Of a stretch of DNA of 64,000 nucleotides, positions 7,138 through 16,242 are shown in pieces. Each line of letters begins with the position of its first letter. The stretch's first letter is position 1. The notes under the pieces were generated by a model. It was not told the DNA's origin, ran no database searches, and saw only the letters and a list, made by a program, of their open reading frames with translations. The position numbers were made by a program, and so were the translations under genes. The stretch comes from Gammaproteobacteria bacterium RIFCSPHIGHO2_12_FULL_37_14 (GTDB taxonomy: Bacteria > Pseudomonadota > Gammaproteobacteria > DSM-16500): the NCBI GenBank assembly GCA_001801485.1, contig MGXV01000006.1, forward strand, positions 9,977-73,976. The letters run 5' to 3'.

Positions 7138-9195
7138 TTATTTATTTTGTGGCGAGCAAGAAATAGCTTGGTTAATGTTTTTGCACAATAAACTTCTTCC
7201 AAAAAATCCATTAATTTGATAAGTTTTATGTTTCATTGAATGTAGCAATTGTTTGGTGTCAGGAGTAGTGTCAACAATAGCAAGTATTTCCTTCATATGC
7301 TGGCATCGCCGCGTAGAAGCGGCTCTGTCTTTATTTTTTAGATTATTCAATGTTAAGGTGGAATCAATATAGTTTTTTATTGCCAATCTAATTCTATTTT
7401 TAATGTGGGTAATGTCATTATCATCACTTTCAAAACCAAGTCGTTTTAGAATGTTTTCACAGGAAAGCAAGGGGATGATTTGCGTTTGAAGGAGTGCCAT
7501 TTTTTTATGTAAAGTAGATTTTTTCCAATAAAAACTTGTGTTGGCGTCGTTAATAATATCTAAGGTGATAGCACGATCTTTGTCATACATGATGGAATCA
7601 ATTTTATAAAGTTTATTGTCGATTTGAGCAAATAAATCCTTAAAACAATTTTTTAATTGATTATATAATGGAATATTTTTAATAATAAATAAATTTTCTT
7701 CATAGGCCTGAAAACAACTTTCAGCATCACAGCGTAGCGCTACAATTTCTTTAGTATGATTAAAAAAATCATTAATGATTTTTGAAGTCTTTTGTTTAAC
7801 TGCATTTTTAGTTTTTAGTTTACGAAATACTTTGATACCAAGCACATCAACAAATTCATTGATTGCGCAGGAAGAATGGCTGATGTTATTTAAAGCCTTA
7901 AATAGAACATCCTGAATTTTTTCAATTCGATTATCTTCTAAGGTTAATTTTCCTAATATTGAATAGGTGTCAATAGCAATCTGGTGAGCGTTAATGATCG
8001 CTGTACGTTTAGATGAAAAAAAAACCCAAGCTAACTTACGATCTAATTCGATTCGATCTAGAAGGTCAATGGCTTGGCCAGGTTCTAGGCGTTTCGTTGG
8101 GTCATTATCCATCATACTTAACATTGAATTGCGTAGTGCTATTTTATGTTGTGCTTTGAGATCATAAAGATAATTAAATAGTAGATTTAAATCTGGTATT
8201 TGAGAAATTTTGTTTGATTTGATTGCGCGTTTTTGTTCTTGAATTTGTTTTTCAATACTTTGATCGCTGAATAATAACCACCATACGACCGATAAAGAGA
8301 AAATATCAGATTTTTGATTGAGTGGAAATTTTTGTGTATAGGCTTCTGGTGGCAAAAAACCTAAAGAACCATGACAACTTTTACTTTCTTTATTTTGTTT
8401 TGTACTTAATCCAAAATCAATTATTTTCGCTTCTAAAGTACTTAAATCAATCAGGATGTTGTAAGGATTAATATCTAGATGGGCAATACCCTTGTCGTGT
8501 ATCTGTTCTTTTAAACAACGCGTGATATTTTTCGCTAAGCGAATGCGTTTAGTTGTATTTAATCTAGATAAATATCGATTTAATACAACATTCAGTGAGA
8601 CGCCACCTAGGTTTCTTAAAACTAAATAGCTCCTTATATTTTTTCCTTTCACATTTTCAATGGTTATTTTTTTGGCATGCAGATAGTCAATGTCACTCGA
8701 TATTTCAGCTTCACTTGTAGCCATTTTGTAAATTTCGTATGAAAAAGTTCCGGTGGCTTTATCTTTGAATTCCATGACTTTAATGACACGAGGTTTGCGT
8801 GATAGTTGTAAATTACCATCAGCTTGCATATGGTAGGTGCCAGCCAATTCTATTACTATGCTATACCCTCCTTTCCCTTTAGCAATTTTGCTGACGATTG
8901 AAAAGCTATCAGTAGCATAGCTTCGCCAAGTAATGTTAGCCTGCTCATTGAAGATAAGTTCATGATTGATTTTTTCTCTTTGAATCATCCAGTTGGTGAG
9001 CTTGATAGCAACATTGCTTAATTTGCCATTTTCATCCAGTATTTCAATGGGTGGATATTCATAGTCGCCATAAGAAACCACATGATCTTGTGTCAATTGA
9101 TGTTGTAAAAATTGCTTTAATACAGATAATTGCTTGGGTGGAAGCGAACTAGAATGGATTGATTTTTTAGGATGGTCATTATTCAATGATATCAA
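7138..9195 (-). CDS. Eukaryotic-like Ser/Thr protein kinase, candidate effector
   Basis: A 685-residue protein with a kinase domain at about residues 100-380. Visible parts are a glycine-rich loop (GKGGYSIV), the ATP-binding Lys in VIKVMEF, and the catalytic loop HLDINPYN (His239, Asp241; Leu replaces the usual Arg). DFG (Asp260) and a GFLPPEA segment equivalent to the APE motif follow. The last 300 residues are helical and of unknown fold. There is no membrane segment, unlike PknB-type bacterial kinases. With a Dot/Icm system nearby, an injected kinase like the LegK proteins of Legionella is plausible. Its start overlaps the upstream gene by 17 bases, so it is the last gene of a three-gene operon. 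Confidence 0.75.
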   Translation of the reverse strand: MISLNNDHPKKSIHSSSLPPKQLSVLKQFLQHQLTQDHVVSYGDYEYPPIEILDENGKLSNVAIKLTNWMIQREKINHELIFNEQANITWRSYATDSFSIVSKIAKGKGGYSIVIELAGTYHMQADGNLQLSRKPRVIKVMEFKDKATGTFSYEIYKMATSEAEISSDIDYLHAKKITIENVKGKNIRSYLVLRNLGGVSLNVVLNRYLSRLNTTKRIRLAKNITRCLKEQIHDKGIAHLDINPYNILIDLSTLEAKIIDFGLSTKQNKESKSCHGSLGFLPPEAYTQKFPLNQKSDIFSLSVVWWLLFSDQSIEKQIQEQKRAIKSNKISQIPDLNLLFNYLYDLKAQHKIALRNSMLSMMDNDPTKRLEPGQAIDLLDRIELDRKLAWVFFSSKRTAIINAHQIAIDTYSILGKLTLEDNRIEKIQDVLFKALNNISHSSCAINEFVDVLGIKVFRKLKTKNAVKQKTSKIINDFFNHTKEIVALRCDAESCFQAYEENLFIIKNIPLYNQLKNCFKDLFAQIDNKLYKIDSIMYDKDRAITLDIINDANTSFYWKKSTLHKKMALLQTQIIPLLSCENILKRLGFESDDNDITHIKNRIRLAIKNYIDSTLTLNNLKNKDRAASTRRCQHMKEILAIVDTTPDTKQLLHSMKHKTYQINGFFGRSLLCKNINQAISCSPQNK

Positions 9196-9958
9196 TATTC
9201 ATATCACCAAATACTTGTTCTACAGTTTCTTCTGCTGCTTCTGCCAGTGTATAACCTGTTTCACCAAACCAGCGTCGAATAGCGACCAGTTCACGACCAC
9301 GAAGAAAAATGTAAAACCCTAAAAAAACAACATCGGGATCGGCAGTGCTTTCTTGAAAAGAATAACGTTCTGCATAAGGCAAACGTTTTTTAGTTTCTGT
9401 ATTGGTATAATTGGAAAGAATAGTGAAAGCTTCTTCAGCAGTTTTGGCATGTTCAACTTTCTCATGTACATCTGCATAATCATGTATACGTTGTTCTACT
9501 ATTTTGGCAAGATCTTCTTCTTTAAATAGTTCAGAAAAGCCATGAGGTAAGCGTTCATCCAAGCCGAATACTTTATTGATAAAATCAGCGTGATCAACTT
9601 GTGCATAGGCAGAAGCAATGACACGATGAAAAAAAGGCACGGCTAAGCAGGCACGTTTAAAAGAAGGTAAATTTAGAAATAGTCCGTTCTCGCGAATAGT
9701 TAATGTGCCTAAACGTAGCGGGTATTCAGGATTTTTTTTGTAGGAATCTAGAGACTCAAAATGCAAATCCTCACATTCATCACGCCAAAACCAATTCCAA
9801 GAATTAGCGGCAGGATTTTTTTCACAACATTTTAATTTGTTCAATGCTTCGATGAGTTGATCTTTTTCAAATAAACCATAAGTAAGACGAATGGGCTGAT
9901 AAGCTTCTCCGGTTTCAACTGTTAGGAAAGGTTTTTGCAACCGTTCAAACATTGCCAT
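9179..9958 (-). CDS. Unknown 259-residue cytoplasmic protein
   Basis: I do not recognise this family. The protein is soluble with mixed helix and strand, is rich in aromatic residues, and lacks a signal peptide. Notable segments are NSWNWFWRDE near residue 55 and the well-ordered C-terminus (FLGFYIFLRGRELVAIRRWFGETG). A helical region at 130-170 (EEDLAKIVEQRIHDYADVHEKVEHAKTAEEAF) may be a protein-binding surface. It sits between a coiled-coil protein (16 bases upstream) and the kinase (overlapping), so a partner, regulator or substrate role for the kinase is a fair guess, no more. Confidence 0.6.
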   Translation of the reverse strand: MAMFERLQKPFLTVETGEAYQPIRLTYGLFEKDQLIEALNKLKCCEKNPAANSWNWFWRDECEDLHFESLDSYKKNPEYPLRLGTLTIRENGLFLNLPSFKRACLAVPFFHRVIASAYAQVDHADFINKVFGLDERLPHGFSELFKEEDLAKIVEQRIHDYADVHEKVEHAKTAEEAFTILSNYTNTETKKRLPYAERYSFQESTADPDVVFLGFYIFLRGRELVAIRRWFGETGYTLAEAAEETVEQVFGDMNIDIIE

Positions 9959-9974
9959 TGTTGCTCCTATTTAT

Positions 9975-10376
9975 TTACTTCCGTTTTCGAGTATGAAGAT
10001 CAGGCTCAATAACTGCATTTTTAGATTCTTTCTCCGCTTCATTCGTATTGAGACGAGATAAATTCTTAATAGCAGTCTCTTTAAGAGCGTCTTTCTTTGC
10101 TTCATTTGCATTCAAGTAATTATAGACGTCGCGCTCTACTACTTCTCGTGCCCGATTAATAAATTTTTTATTTTCCTTGATAAAGGTATTCTGTTCATCG
10201 GCTCCCATGAGAGAGATTTTCATCTGTGTGTCTAACATGAATCTATTGAATTTGTAAATTTGTTGAGTAAGTTTATCTAATTGTTCAGGAACATTTTTTA
10301 GAGCCTCTGTAATTTCAGTGGTAATCCCTAATAGAGCCTGACGAACCTCATTTAATTCTTGATTACGTGATTGCAT
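9975..10376 (-). CDS. Small coiled-coil protein of unknown function
   Basis: A 133-residue, highly charged protein predicted to be nearly all helix (NQELNEVRQALLGITTEITEALKNVPEQLDKL and following). The start is the ATG at 10376, because GGAG lies 9 bases before it; an ATG six codons earlier has a poorer site. The tail is basic (HTRKRK). It is first in the operon with the 259-residue protein and the kinase. I cannot assign a family. Confidence 0.6.
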   Translation of the reverse strand: MQSRNQELNEVRQALLGITTEITEALKNVPEQLDKLTQQIYKFNRFMLDTQMKISLMGADEQNTFIKENKKFINRAREVVERDVYNYLNANEAKKDALKETAIKNLSRLNTNEAEKESKNAVIEPDLHTRKRK

Positions 10377-10583
10377 GTTAGATTTTCTCCTCACTCAACA
10401 CTTTTATAAAGTATTTACTTTTTCTCTTTAAATTAATTATAAGTGGTTTTCCTTATAGCACACTTAAGGCTAAAATTAATAGTTTTTCTTATCGATATAT
10501 CGTTGTTTTGTTTACATTTTAAACATTTTTTGTTAAATTCTCAATTCATTAATCGTATTCATTCTCTTAACTTAGGATCTAAT

Positions 10584-11036
10584 ATGAAAAACCCAATCAA
10601 ATCAAAGAATTATAAGAAAATGGCCGGTTTTACTCTCATTGAAGTCATGGTGGTTGTGGTGATTCTAGGGATTTTAGCAGCGATTATTGTGCCAAAAATC
10701 ATGAGTCGTCCAGAACAAGCCAGAGTAATTAAAGTTAAACAAGATATTTTAGCGATTCAAAGCGCCTTAGATTTATATAAATTAGATAATGGTTTGTATC
10801 CTAGCACGGATCAAGGTTTACAAGCATTGGTGATGCAACCTACTATTGCGCCTATTCCTCGCAGTTGGAAATCAGATGGTTATTTGCAAGAAGTACCGAC
10901 TGATCCTTGGGGTCAAACCTATCAATATATGAATGATGATGAGAAACTTCGTATTTTCAGTTATGGCTCCAAGGGACGGGATAGCCACACGGAAATTGGC
11001 AACTGGAATATGAATGAAGTTGGAACGAATGCTTAA
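10584..11036 (+). CDS. gspG: Type II secretion major pseudopilin GspG
   Basis: A 150-residue pseudopilin. The short positive leader ends at Gly of AGFTLIEVMVVVVILG, with Phe+1 and Glu+5 as prepilin peptidase and assembly require. The rest is the standard GspG fold: KQDILAIQSALDLYKLDNGLYP, then DPWG and the calcium-loop region YGSKGRD. It forms the rod that pushes exoproteins through the outer-membrane secretin. The start at 10584 is chosen because upstream in-frame codons give an improbable leader. It is the first gene of gspGHIJKLM; the usual gspD, E and F are not next to it. Confidence 0.95.
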   Translation: MKNPIKSKNYKKMAGFTLIEVMVVVVILGILAAIIVPKIMSRPEQARVIKVKQDILAIQSALDLYKLDNGLYPSTDQGLQALVMQPTIAPIPRSWKSDGYLQEVPTDPWGQTYQYMNDDEKLRIFSYGSKGRDSHTEIGNWNMNEVGTNA

Positions 11037-11529
11037 GCAAGCTGGTTATACATTGGTTGAAATTTTAGTGGTGCTTTTTATTATTAGTATTGTGACGAGT
11101 GTTGCTTTGCTGAGTATACGATCCAATGCAGATAAACAAATAGAATCTTTTGCAAATACATTATCTGAGTTAGTGAAATTAGCTGAAGAGCAAGCCATGT
11201 TACAACCAAATGTCATGGGCTTATCTTTGGACAAACATATTTTTCAATTTTCTTCTTTGCAATTACAAGAGAATGGTAAGTTACAATGGTTTGCTAGCAA
11301 AGATAGTGTATTACATCAGCAAAATATTCCAGACAATATGCAAGTTTCTTTAGAAATACAAGGTAGTCGCATGGACTTCAATGATACAAGCAAAAACAAT
11401 CCGCAAATCATTATTTCGACCAATGGTGATATTACTCCTTTTACTATTTTTTTAGGAAAGGTAGGGGAAAAGCCGCGTTATGCAATTATTGGTGAGGCAG
11501 ATGGTTCCATTCATACAACGACAGTGTAG
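11014..11529 (+). CDS. gspH: Type II secretion minor pseudopilin GspH
   Basis: A 171-residue pseudopilin that begins inside the end of gspG (23-base overlap). The leader is followed by AGYTLVEILVVLFIIS with Glu+5. The GspH-type beta-rich globular domain follows, and part of it reads IIISTNGDITPFTIFLG, the conserved C-terminal strand region. GspH is part of the minor-pseudopilin group that starts pseudopilus assembly. An ATG five codons later (11029) is an alternative start. Confidence 0.9.
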   Translation: MKLERMLKQAGYTLVEILVVLFIISIVTSVALLSIRSNADKQIESFANTLSELVKLAEEQAMLQPNVMGLSLDKHIFQFSSLQLQENGKLQWFASKDSVLHQQNIPDNMQVSLEIQGSRMDFNDTSKNNPQIIISTNGDITPFTIFLGKVGEKPRYAIIGEADGSIHTTTV

Positions 11530-11896
11530 CGGCCTGACTCTCATCGAAGTACTGATTGGCATGGCGATTGTCAGTATTGCATTAGCAGCCATTATTAAAA
11601 CGACTACGCAAAATATTCAAGCTACTAAATATTTACAAGATAAAACAATGGCAACATGGGTGGGTCAGCAAGTACTGAATGAAGTACGGGTTGGGGTGCT
11701 GACTTTACCATCGACAAATGATTTAAAACAAAAAACAGTATTATTAGGTAGAGATTGGTATTGGGAATCTTCACAAGAAGAAACAGCAAATAGCCGTATA
11801 AAAAAAATCACGGTGAATGTATATGCTCACGAAAATGTAGATCAAGATGAATTTCCCTTGATAAATTTGGAGAGCTATATCTATGGGAAGGAATAA
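11501..11896 (+). CDS. gspI: Type II secretion minor pseudopilin GspI
   Basis: About 131 residues. The leader ends at SGLTLIEVLIGMAIVSIALA, with Leu+1 and Glu+5. GspI interacts with GspJ and GspK at the pseudopilus tip. I prefer the ATG at 11501 over 11480 because it gives a normal-length leader. The gene overlaps gspH by 29 bases and gspJ by 14, so translation of the block is coupled. Confidence 0.9.
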   Translation: MVPFIQRQCSGLTLIEVLIGMAIVSIALAAIIKTTTQNIQATKYLQDKTMATWVGQQVLNEVRVGVLTLPSTNDLKQKTVLLGRDWYWESSQEETANSRIKKITVNVYAHENVDQDEFPLINLESYIYGKE

Positions 11897-12482
11897 TAGA
11901 ATAAAAATTTCAGGTTTTACTCTACTGGAAATTTTAGTGGCTTTATTTATTTTTACTATTCTTTCTTTGTTGTTAGCAGGAGGATTGCATTCTGTTATTC
12001 AAGCGCAATCTATTACCTCACAGTCTGCGGAACGATTACATCAATTACAAGTAACTTTGCTGTTGATGTCGCGGGATATAGAACAAGCGATTAATCGGCC
12101 AATCATAGTTAGTTCTGGAAGAAATGAAAAAGCATTTATCGGTACTTATCGGATGTTTAGTTTTACACATGTGGGTCTTGCTAATCCAGAAAATATTGTT
12201 CGTAGTTCCATGCAACATACGCAATATCGTTTTGATCAAGGCGCGCTCTGGCGTACGACATGGCCAGTGGTAGATCAAGCGCCACAATCGCGAGCACATT
12301 CTCGTCAATTACTAGCGGCAACTCACGTGAGTTTTCAATATCTCGATAAACAAGGTCATTTTTACAATCATTGGCCGAAAGAGGTGGATAGTATTCGAGA
12401 ACCTTTACCTAAAGCTATACGGATATATTTTAAATTGCCTTCATGGGGCGAGATGAGTCAATTATATGTCATACCACAATAA
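11883..12482 (+). CDS. gspJ: Type II secretion minor pseudopilin GspJ
   Basis: A 199-residue pseudopilin with leader cleavage before GFTLLEILVALFIFT (Phe+1, Glu+5). The following helix carries LLMSRDIEQAINRPI, a segment typical of GspJ. The C-terminal beta domain contains LPKAIRIYFKLPSWGEM. It belongs to the IJK tip complex. The gene overlaps both neighbours. Confidence 0.9.
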   Translation: MGRNNRIKISGFTLLEILVALFIFTILSLLLAGGLHSVIQAQSITSQSAERLHQLQVTLLLMSRDIEQAINRPIIVSSGRNEKAFIGTYRMFSFTHVGLANPENIVRSSMQHTQYRFDQGALWRTTWPVVDQAPQSRAHSRQLLAATHVSFQYLDKQGHFYNHWPKEVDSIREPLPKAIRIYFKLPSWGEMSQLYVIPQ

Positions 12483-13464
12483 AAACTCATGCATGTTTGA
12501 AATATACCGACATCAACGCGATGCTTTTAGTTCGGGTTGTGTCTATAAAAAGCAAACTGGTGTGGTACTCGTTATTGCATTATTTATTGTGGCATTAGTG
12601 GCTGCAATGTCATTTGCAATGATGGGGCGTTTAGAGCGAGATACAAGACGTACTACTTTATTAATTCGCAATATTCAAGCTGAATTTGTTGCACAAGGAT
12701 CCATCGCATGGGCGATGGATCAATTGCGTAATGATTGGATAAGACAAAAAACTAATCGCGTCATTGATCCTACGCCTATTCAATCACCTATTAACGAGAT
12801 GAATGGGTATCAAATTAATAGTAAGATTTATGATATGCAAGCCCGTTTCAATCTTAACAATCTTACTGACTTACAAACTCATGAAGGATTTCAACATTTA
12901 CTCAAAACAATCGATCCAAAATTGAGTGAAGGGAAAATCAATGAAATTATAAGAGGAATAATAGATTGGATCACGCTAGATAAAAAACAAAATGATTATT
13001 ACGATTATTATTTATCTTTACCTACACCTTATCGAGCAGCGCATCGAGCCATGTGGAGCGTTGATGAATTAAGATTGATTAAAGGCATGACTCCGCAATT
13101 ATTTAATGCCTTAAAATCGTATATTGTGGCATTACCTGAATCAACTCTTGTTAATGTGCAAACAGCTTCAGCACCAGTATTAATGACCTTAAGTTCAACA
13201 TTAAATTTAGCTGCCGCACAATCCATTGTTGAAGCGCGCAAGCAAACACCTATCACCACGCCTCAACAATTTATTAATTTGAATGGTATTAAAAATCAGC
13301 CTATCACGGCTGATAAAATTAGTGTGGTCAGTAAATATTTTCTGGTTGAAACAAATGTGGTCATCGAGAAGCAGCATATTTTAATTTATACTCTGCTTGA
13401 ACGAAGAGTGACGAGTGGAAAAGTCGAGATGGTTGTTTGGTGGCAAAGTAAGGGTATTTGGTGA
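12466..13464 (+). CDS. gspK: Type II secretion atypical pseudopilin GspK
   Basis: A 332-residue protein. The N-terminal hydrophobic helix TGVVLVIALFIVALVAAMSFAM lacks Glu+5, as is normal for GspK, which caps the pseudopilus tip. The large SAM-like domain inserted in the fold is visible (LNNLTDLQTHEGFQHLL, DWITLDKKQNDYY). The calcium-binding region and the repeated VNVQTASAPVLMTLS segment follow. An ATG at 12490 is an alternative start that would shorten the unusual leader. Confidence 0.9.
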   Translation: MSYHNKNSCMFEIYRHQRDAFSSGCVYKKQTGVVLVIALFIVALVAAMSFAMMGRLERDTRRTTLLIRNIQAEFVAQGSIAWAMDQLRNDWIRQKTNRVIDPTPIQSPINEMNGYQINSKIYDMQARFNLNNLTDLQTHEGFQHLLKTIDPKLSEGKINEIIRGIIDWITLDKKQNDYYDYYLSLPTPYRAAHRAMWSVDELRLIKGMTPQLFNALKSYIVALPESTLVNVQTASAPVLMTLSSTLNLAAAQSIVEARKQTPITTPQQFINLNGIKNQPITADKISVVSKYFLVETNVVIEKQHILIYTLLERRVTSGKVEMVVWWQSKGIW

Positions 13465-14711
13465 TGCAAGAGAAATTAATTATTTATATTAATGAGAATA
13501 ATGATCAGAGAGTCAGTTGGGCAGTCATTACTGCTGATGGCATTGTTCGACAAAGTGCCATGTATGATGTTCCGCAAGGCCTGGTAGGCGTTGCTCAGGA
13601 TAAACACATTCTAGTGATTGTTCCTGCCGAAGATGTATTGCTGCTTACCGGTCAACTTCCTAAAATGAATCGTTCGCGCTTGTTACAATCGCTTCCTTAT
13701 GCATTGGAAGAACAACTTATTGATGATGTTGAAACCTTACATTTTGCTATTGCAGACTATCAGCCAAATGGTGATTTACCAGTTGCAATTGTAGGGCATC
13801 ACAAAATGCGACAATGGCTTGCCGTGTTACAAGATTGGGGTATACAAGCGGATGTGTTGCTTCCCGCATCATTTGCTATACCTGTTGCGACTGGAAAGTG
13901 GAGTATATCAGTCAATACTACTGCGATAATACGTACGAGTATGTATCAAGGATTTAGTTGTGACAAAAGCAGTTTGCATGAATTTTTCAAGCTTGCATTA
14001 GCTGCTGCTGCAGAAAAGCCCGAGCAGATTACCATTAGAAATTATACGAATGACAGGTTATCTTGTGTGCTAGCCGATATTCATCACTCAACACTAAGTG
14101 AAGCGAGTCATTCACATAACAAACAATTTTTGAGTGAAGAAGTAAGACAACCTGAACAACTCATCAATGATTTAGCTCTTGAGGTAGCGAATACTATACC
14201 GATTAATCTCTTACAAGGGCCATATGCAGTAAAAAAATCAACATTATTGCAAGCGAATAAAATATGGCAAGCGATGACTTATTTAGCGCTTACTTTCAGC
14301 ACGATACTAATTTTATATCCAGCGGTGTCTTATATATTACTTAAAGAGAAACTAATTACAATTGATAATCAAATTACTGCAATTTATAAACGCCAATTTC
14401 CACAAGCTAGTACTGTGGTTGCACCAAAACAACGCATAGAAGAAAAATTAACGCGCTTACAACGACAAGGAGCGGGCAGTCGATTTTTGTCGTTAGCAGG
14501 TTCAGTCGGAAAGGCTATGCAAGATTCGTCAGGTATTGCTTTAAAGCGTATGGATTTTCAAAATAGCCAGCTCACAGTAGAACTGACAGCCACAACATCT
14601 GAAAGTTTTGCAAAATTAAATGATAGGTTAATCGCACAAGGATTACACGTCAAACAGCAAAATACAAATTTAGTGAATTCTCATATTAGCGTCACACTGG
14701 TGATAGAATGA
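13464..14711 (+). CDS. gspL: Type II secretion assembly-platform protein GspL
   Basis: About 415 residues with a cytoplasmic actin-like domain first (LLTGQLPKMNRSRLLQSLPYALEEQLIDDVE is the conserved signature). One membrane helix follows near residue 272 (MTYLALTFSTILILYPAVSYILL), then a periplasmic ferredoxin-like domain. GspL couples the GspE ATPase to the platform. The start at the ATG in the TGATG overlap with gspK is more likely than a TTG two codons upstream. Confidence 0.9.
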   Translation: MQEKLIIYINENNDQRVSWAVITADGIVRQSAMYDVPQGLVGVAQDKHILVIVPAEDVLLLTGQLPKMNRSRLLQSLPYALEEQLIDDVETLHFAIADYQPNGDLPVAIVGHHKMRQWLAVLQDWGIQADVLLPASFAIPVATGKWSISVNTTAIIRTSMYQGFSCDKSSLHEFFKLALAAAAEKPEQITIRNYTNDRLSCVLADIHHSTLSEASHSHNKQFLSEEVRQPEQLINDLALEVANTIPINLLQGPYAVKKSTLLQANKIWQAMTYLALTFSTILILYPAVSYILLKEKLITIDNQITAIYKRQFPQASTVVAPKQRIEEKLTRLQRQGAGSRFLSLAGSVGKAMQDSSGIALKRMDFQNSQLTVELTATTSESFAKLNDRLIAQGLHVKQQNTNLVNSHISVTLVIE

Positions 14712-15238
14712 ATTTTAAATTGATATGGTCCAATGAAATAGTGCGACTAAAATGGATGAAGATAAAAGAGTGGTGGTCAGGTTTAGCAGCACGCGAACGA
14801 AAAATTTTTGCATTTGGTAGTTGCGCTGTCGTCATTTTAGTCATTTATCAATTCATTTGGTCGCCATGGTTATATAATATTATTGCTATGCGTGAGCGCA
14901 TAAAAACCAATCAAGCAATATTAGTTTGGATGCAATCTGCGGATCAAGAAATTCAAAAAATAGATAATACATCGGGTCAACAAAAAATAATTTCGCCTAT
15001 TATTCTTTTAGAGTTTTTACAAAAACAAATTAACCAACTAGGTTTAGAGAAAGCACTCACTCAGTTAAAACAATCAGGCAATGAAACGATCGAAATGCAT
15101 TTTCAAAAAGTTGAATTCGACCAGTTGATACGTTTATTATTGTTAGTCGCTCGACAACATGTGATCATATCCCAAGCGACTATAGTTGCTGAAGGTATGC
15201 CTGGCATGGTCAATGCAGATATAGTGTTGAAGTTTTAG
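14708..15238 (+). CDS. gspM: Type II secretion assembly-platform protein GspM
   Basis: A 176-residue inner-membrane protein. A cytoplasmic N-terminus with WWSGLAARERKIFAFG is the GspM signature. One membrane helix follows (about 30-50), then a periplasmic coiled segment and small ferredoxin-like domain ending in VNADIVLKF. It overlaps gspL by four bases (ATGA). GspM binds GspL. It is the last gene of the forward block. Confidence 0.9.
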   Translation: MNFKLIWSNEIVRLKWMKIKEWWSGLAARERKIFAFGSCAVVILVIYQFIWSPWLYNIIAMRERIKTNQAILVWMQSADQEIQKIDNTSGQQKIISPIILLEFLQKQINQLGLEKALTQLKQSGNETIEMHFQKVEFDQLIRLLLLVARQHVIISQATIVAEGMPGMVNADIVLKF

Positions 15239-15241
15239 GCG

Positions 15242-15664
15242 TCATTTTCTCAGTTTATCTTTGTCTATCATAGCGAGTGCTTGAATAGCGGGTTTGAAAT
15301 TTTGATCAGCTGCGCGCTTAATCCAAAAATGGCCGACATCCGTATCTTGTGAGACGCCATAGCCATAATAATACATGTAACCTACAGCATATTGCGCTTC
15401 AGCATTGCCATTTGTCGCTAAAGGCAAGAGATCATGCATGGCACTTTTATAATAGCCTGCTTCAAAATATCGTTTCCCTTGTTGTAATTCGGATGTTGTT
15501 GCGAGTGTGCTTGAGCAGCTACACAAGAAAAGGAATAGGGAAATAATTAATAAATATCCAGTCGTTTCCAAAAACGAAGAAGCCTTTCTGAGTGCCGAGT
15601 CGCGACGAGGGATCGAAGGATCAATAGCAATAGCTGATAAATGTCGATAGAATTTTTTCATCAA
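15242..15664 (-). CDS. Sel1-repeat lipoprotein with a repeat-derived N-terminal insertion
   Basis: A 140-residue protein. A lipobox-like LFLCSC follows the hydrophobic segment at about 35-50. The mature part contains Sel1/TPR-type repeats (RYFEAGYYKSAMHDLLPLATNGNAEAQYAVGYMYYYGYGVSQD and a second repeat). The 20-30 residues before the signal sequence (AIDPSIPRRDSALRKAS) are unusual and are encoded by DNA that resembles the hairpin repeat seen elsewhere in this window (15581-15622). It overlaps gspC by four bases, so it may be an accessory lipoprotein of the secretion system. Confidence 0.7.
   Translation of the reverse strand: MMKKFYRHLSAIAIDPSIPRRDSALRKASSFLETTGYLLIISLFLFLCSCSSTLATTSELQQGKRYFEAGYYKSAMHDLLPLATNGNAEAQYAVGYMYYYGYGVSQDTDVGHFWIKRAADQNFKPAIQALAMIDKDKLRK
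15581..15622 (-). repeat. Repeat remnant inside a coding sequence
   Basis: Read on the plus strand, the string CTGAGTGC..GTCGCGACGA..GAAGGATC matches the core logic of the 6308-6400 and 44332-44424 hairpins (CTGAG, then a CGAAGGATC unit). It has inserted in frame in the 5' part of the Sel1 lipoprotein gene and adds about 14 residues. The match is partial. Confidence 0.4.
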
Positions 15665-16149
15665 TATTCTCTGAGATTTCTGGATTTAAATTTTAATTTT
15701 TCACGAGGTAAGGGTAATTTTTCAATATGGTTGTCATTTTCCAAAATTACCGCATCGGCAGTAATATCATAAATTTTCACTCCATAGCCAAGCGTGTCGC
15801 CTATCTGATAAATTTTGCTAGGTTGTGCAGCCATAGAAATGTAAGCTTTAGAATAAGTATGTTCCTGATCGTTTTCTATTCTAACGATGCCAGTGACACG
15901 TAGTTGTAGATTAGTGATAGGCATCATGCCAGTAGAAGATTGGCCAAAAATATGCTCATTTGGTAATGAGTTTTCTATCTCAAGATTAACCGTTCTAAGC
16001 AAGGGGGTGGCCGATGTTTGAGCATGCGTTAACGTCCAATCACTTTGCCATTGCTTAAATGAATAAATAATGAAAAATAAAATTAGTATCGAAAATATGA
16101 TGCAGCTGCCAACTAAAGATTGTTGTTTATTAAGAGAAAATGTGACCAT
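15661..16149 (-). CDS. gspC: Type II secretion protein GspC (HR-domain form, no PDZ)
   Basis: A 162-residue inner-membrane protein. A short cytoplasmic N-terminus and one membrane helix (about 13-30) are followed by a periplasmic homology region: NLQLRVTGIV, KAYISMAAQPSKIYQIGDTL, VKIYDITADAVILENDNHIEKLPLPRE. This segment contacts the secretin GspD. The protein ends after the HR domain, so it lacks the PDZ or coiled-coil end of longer GspC proteins. It is on the opposite strand to gspG-M, immediately downstream, an arrangement that separates it from gspD. Confidence 0.85.
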   Translation of the reverse strand: MVTFSLNKQQSLVGSCIIFSILILFFIIYSFKQWQSDWTLTHAQTSATPLLRTVNLEIENSLPNEHIFGQSSTGMMPITNLQLRVTGIVRIENDQEHTYSKAYISMAAQPSKIYQIGDTLGYGVKIYDITADAVILENDNHIEKLPLPREKLKFKSRNLREY

Positions 16150-16242
16150 ATTTTACTTACGATTATGAATAATTTGTCTATTATATAGTATTTTAAGAAA
16201 ATAAACTGGCTGATGGAATAAACAAGTATTGGAAGAACCCTC

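Noticed and set aside
10443..10583. Upstream extension of gspG
   Set aside because: It would precede the pseudopilin leader with 47 unlikely residues; ATG 10584 gives the normal leader.
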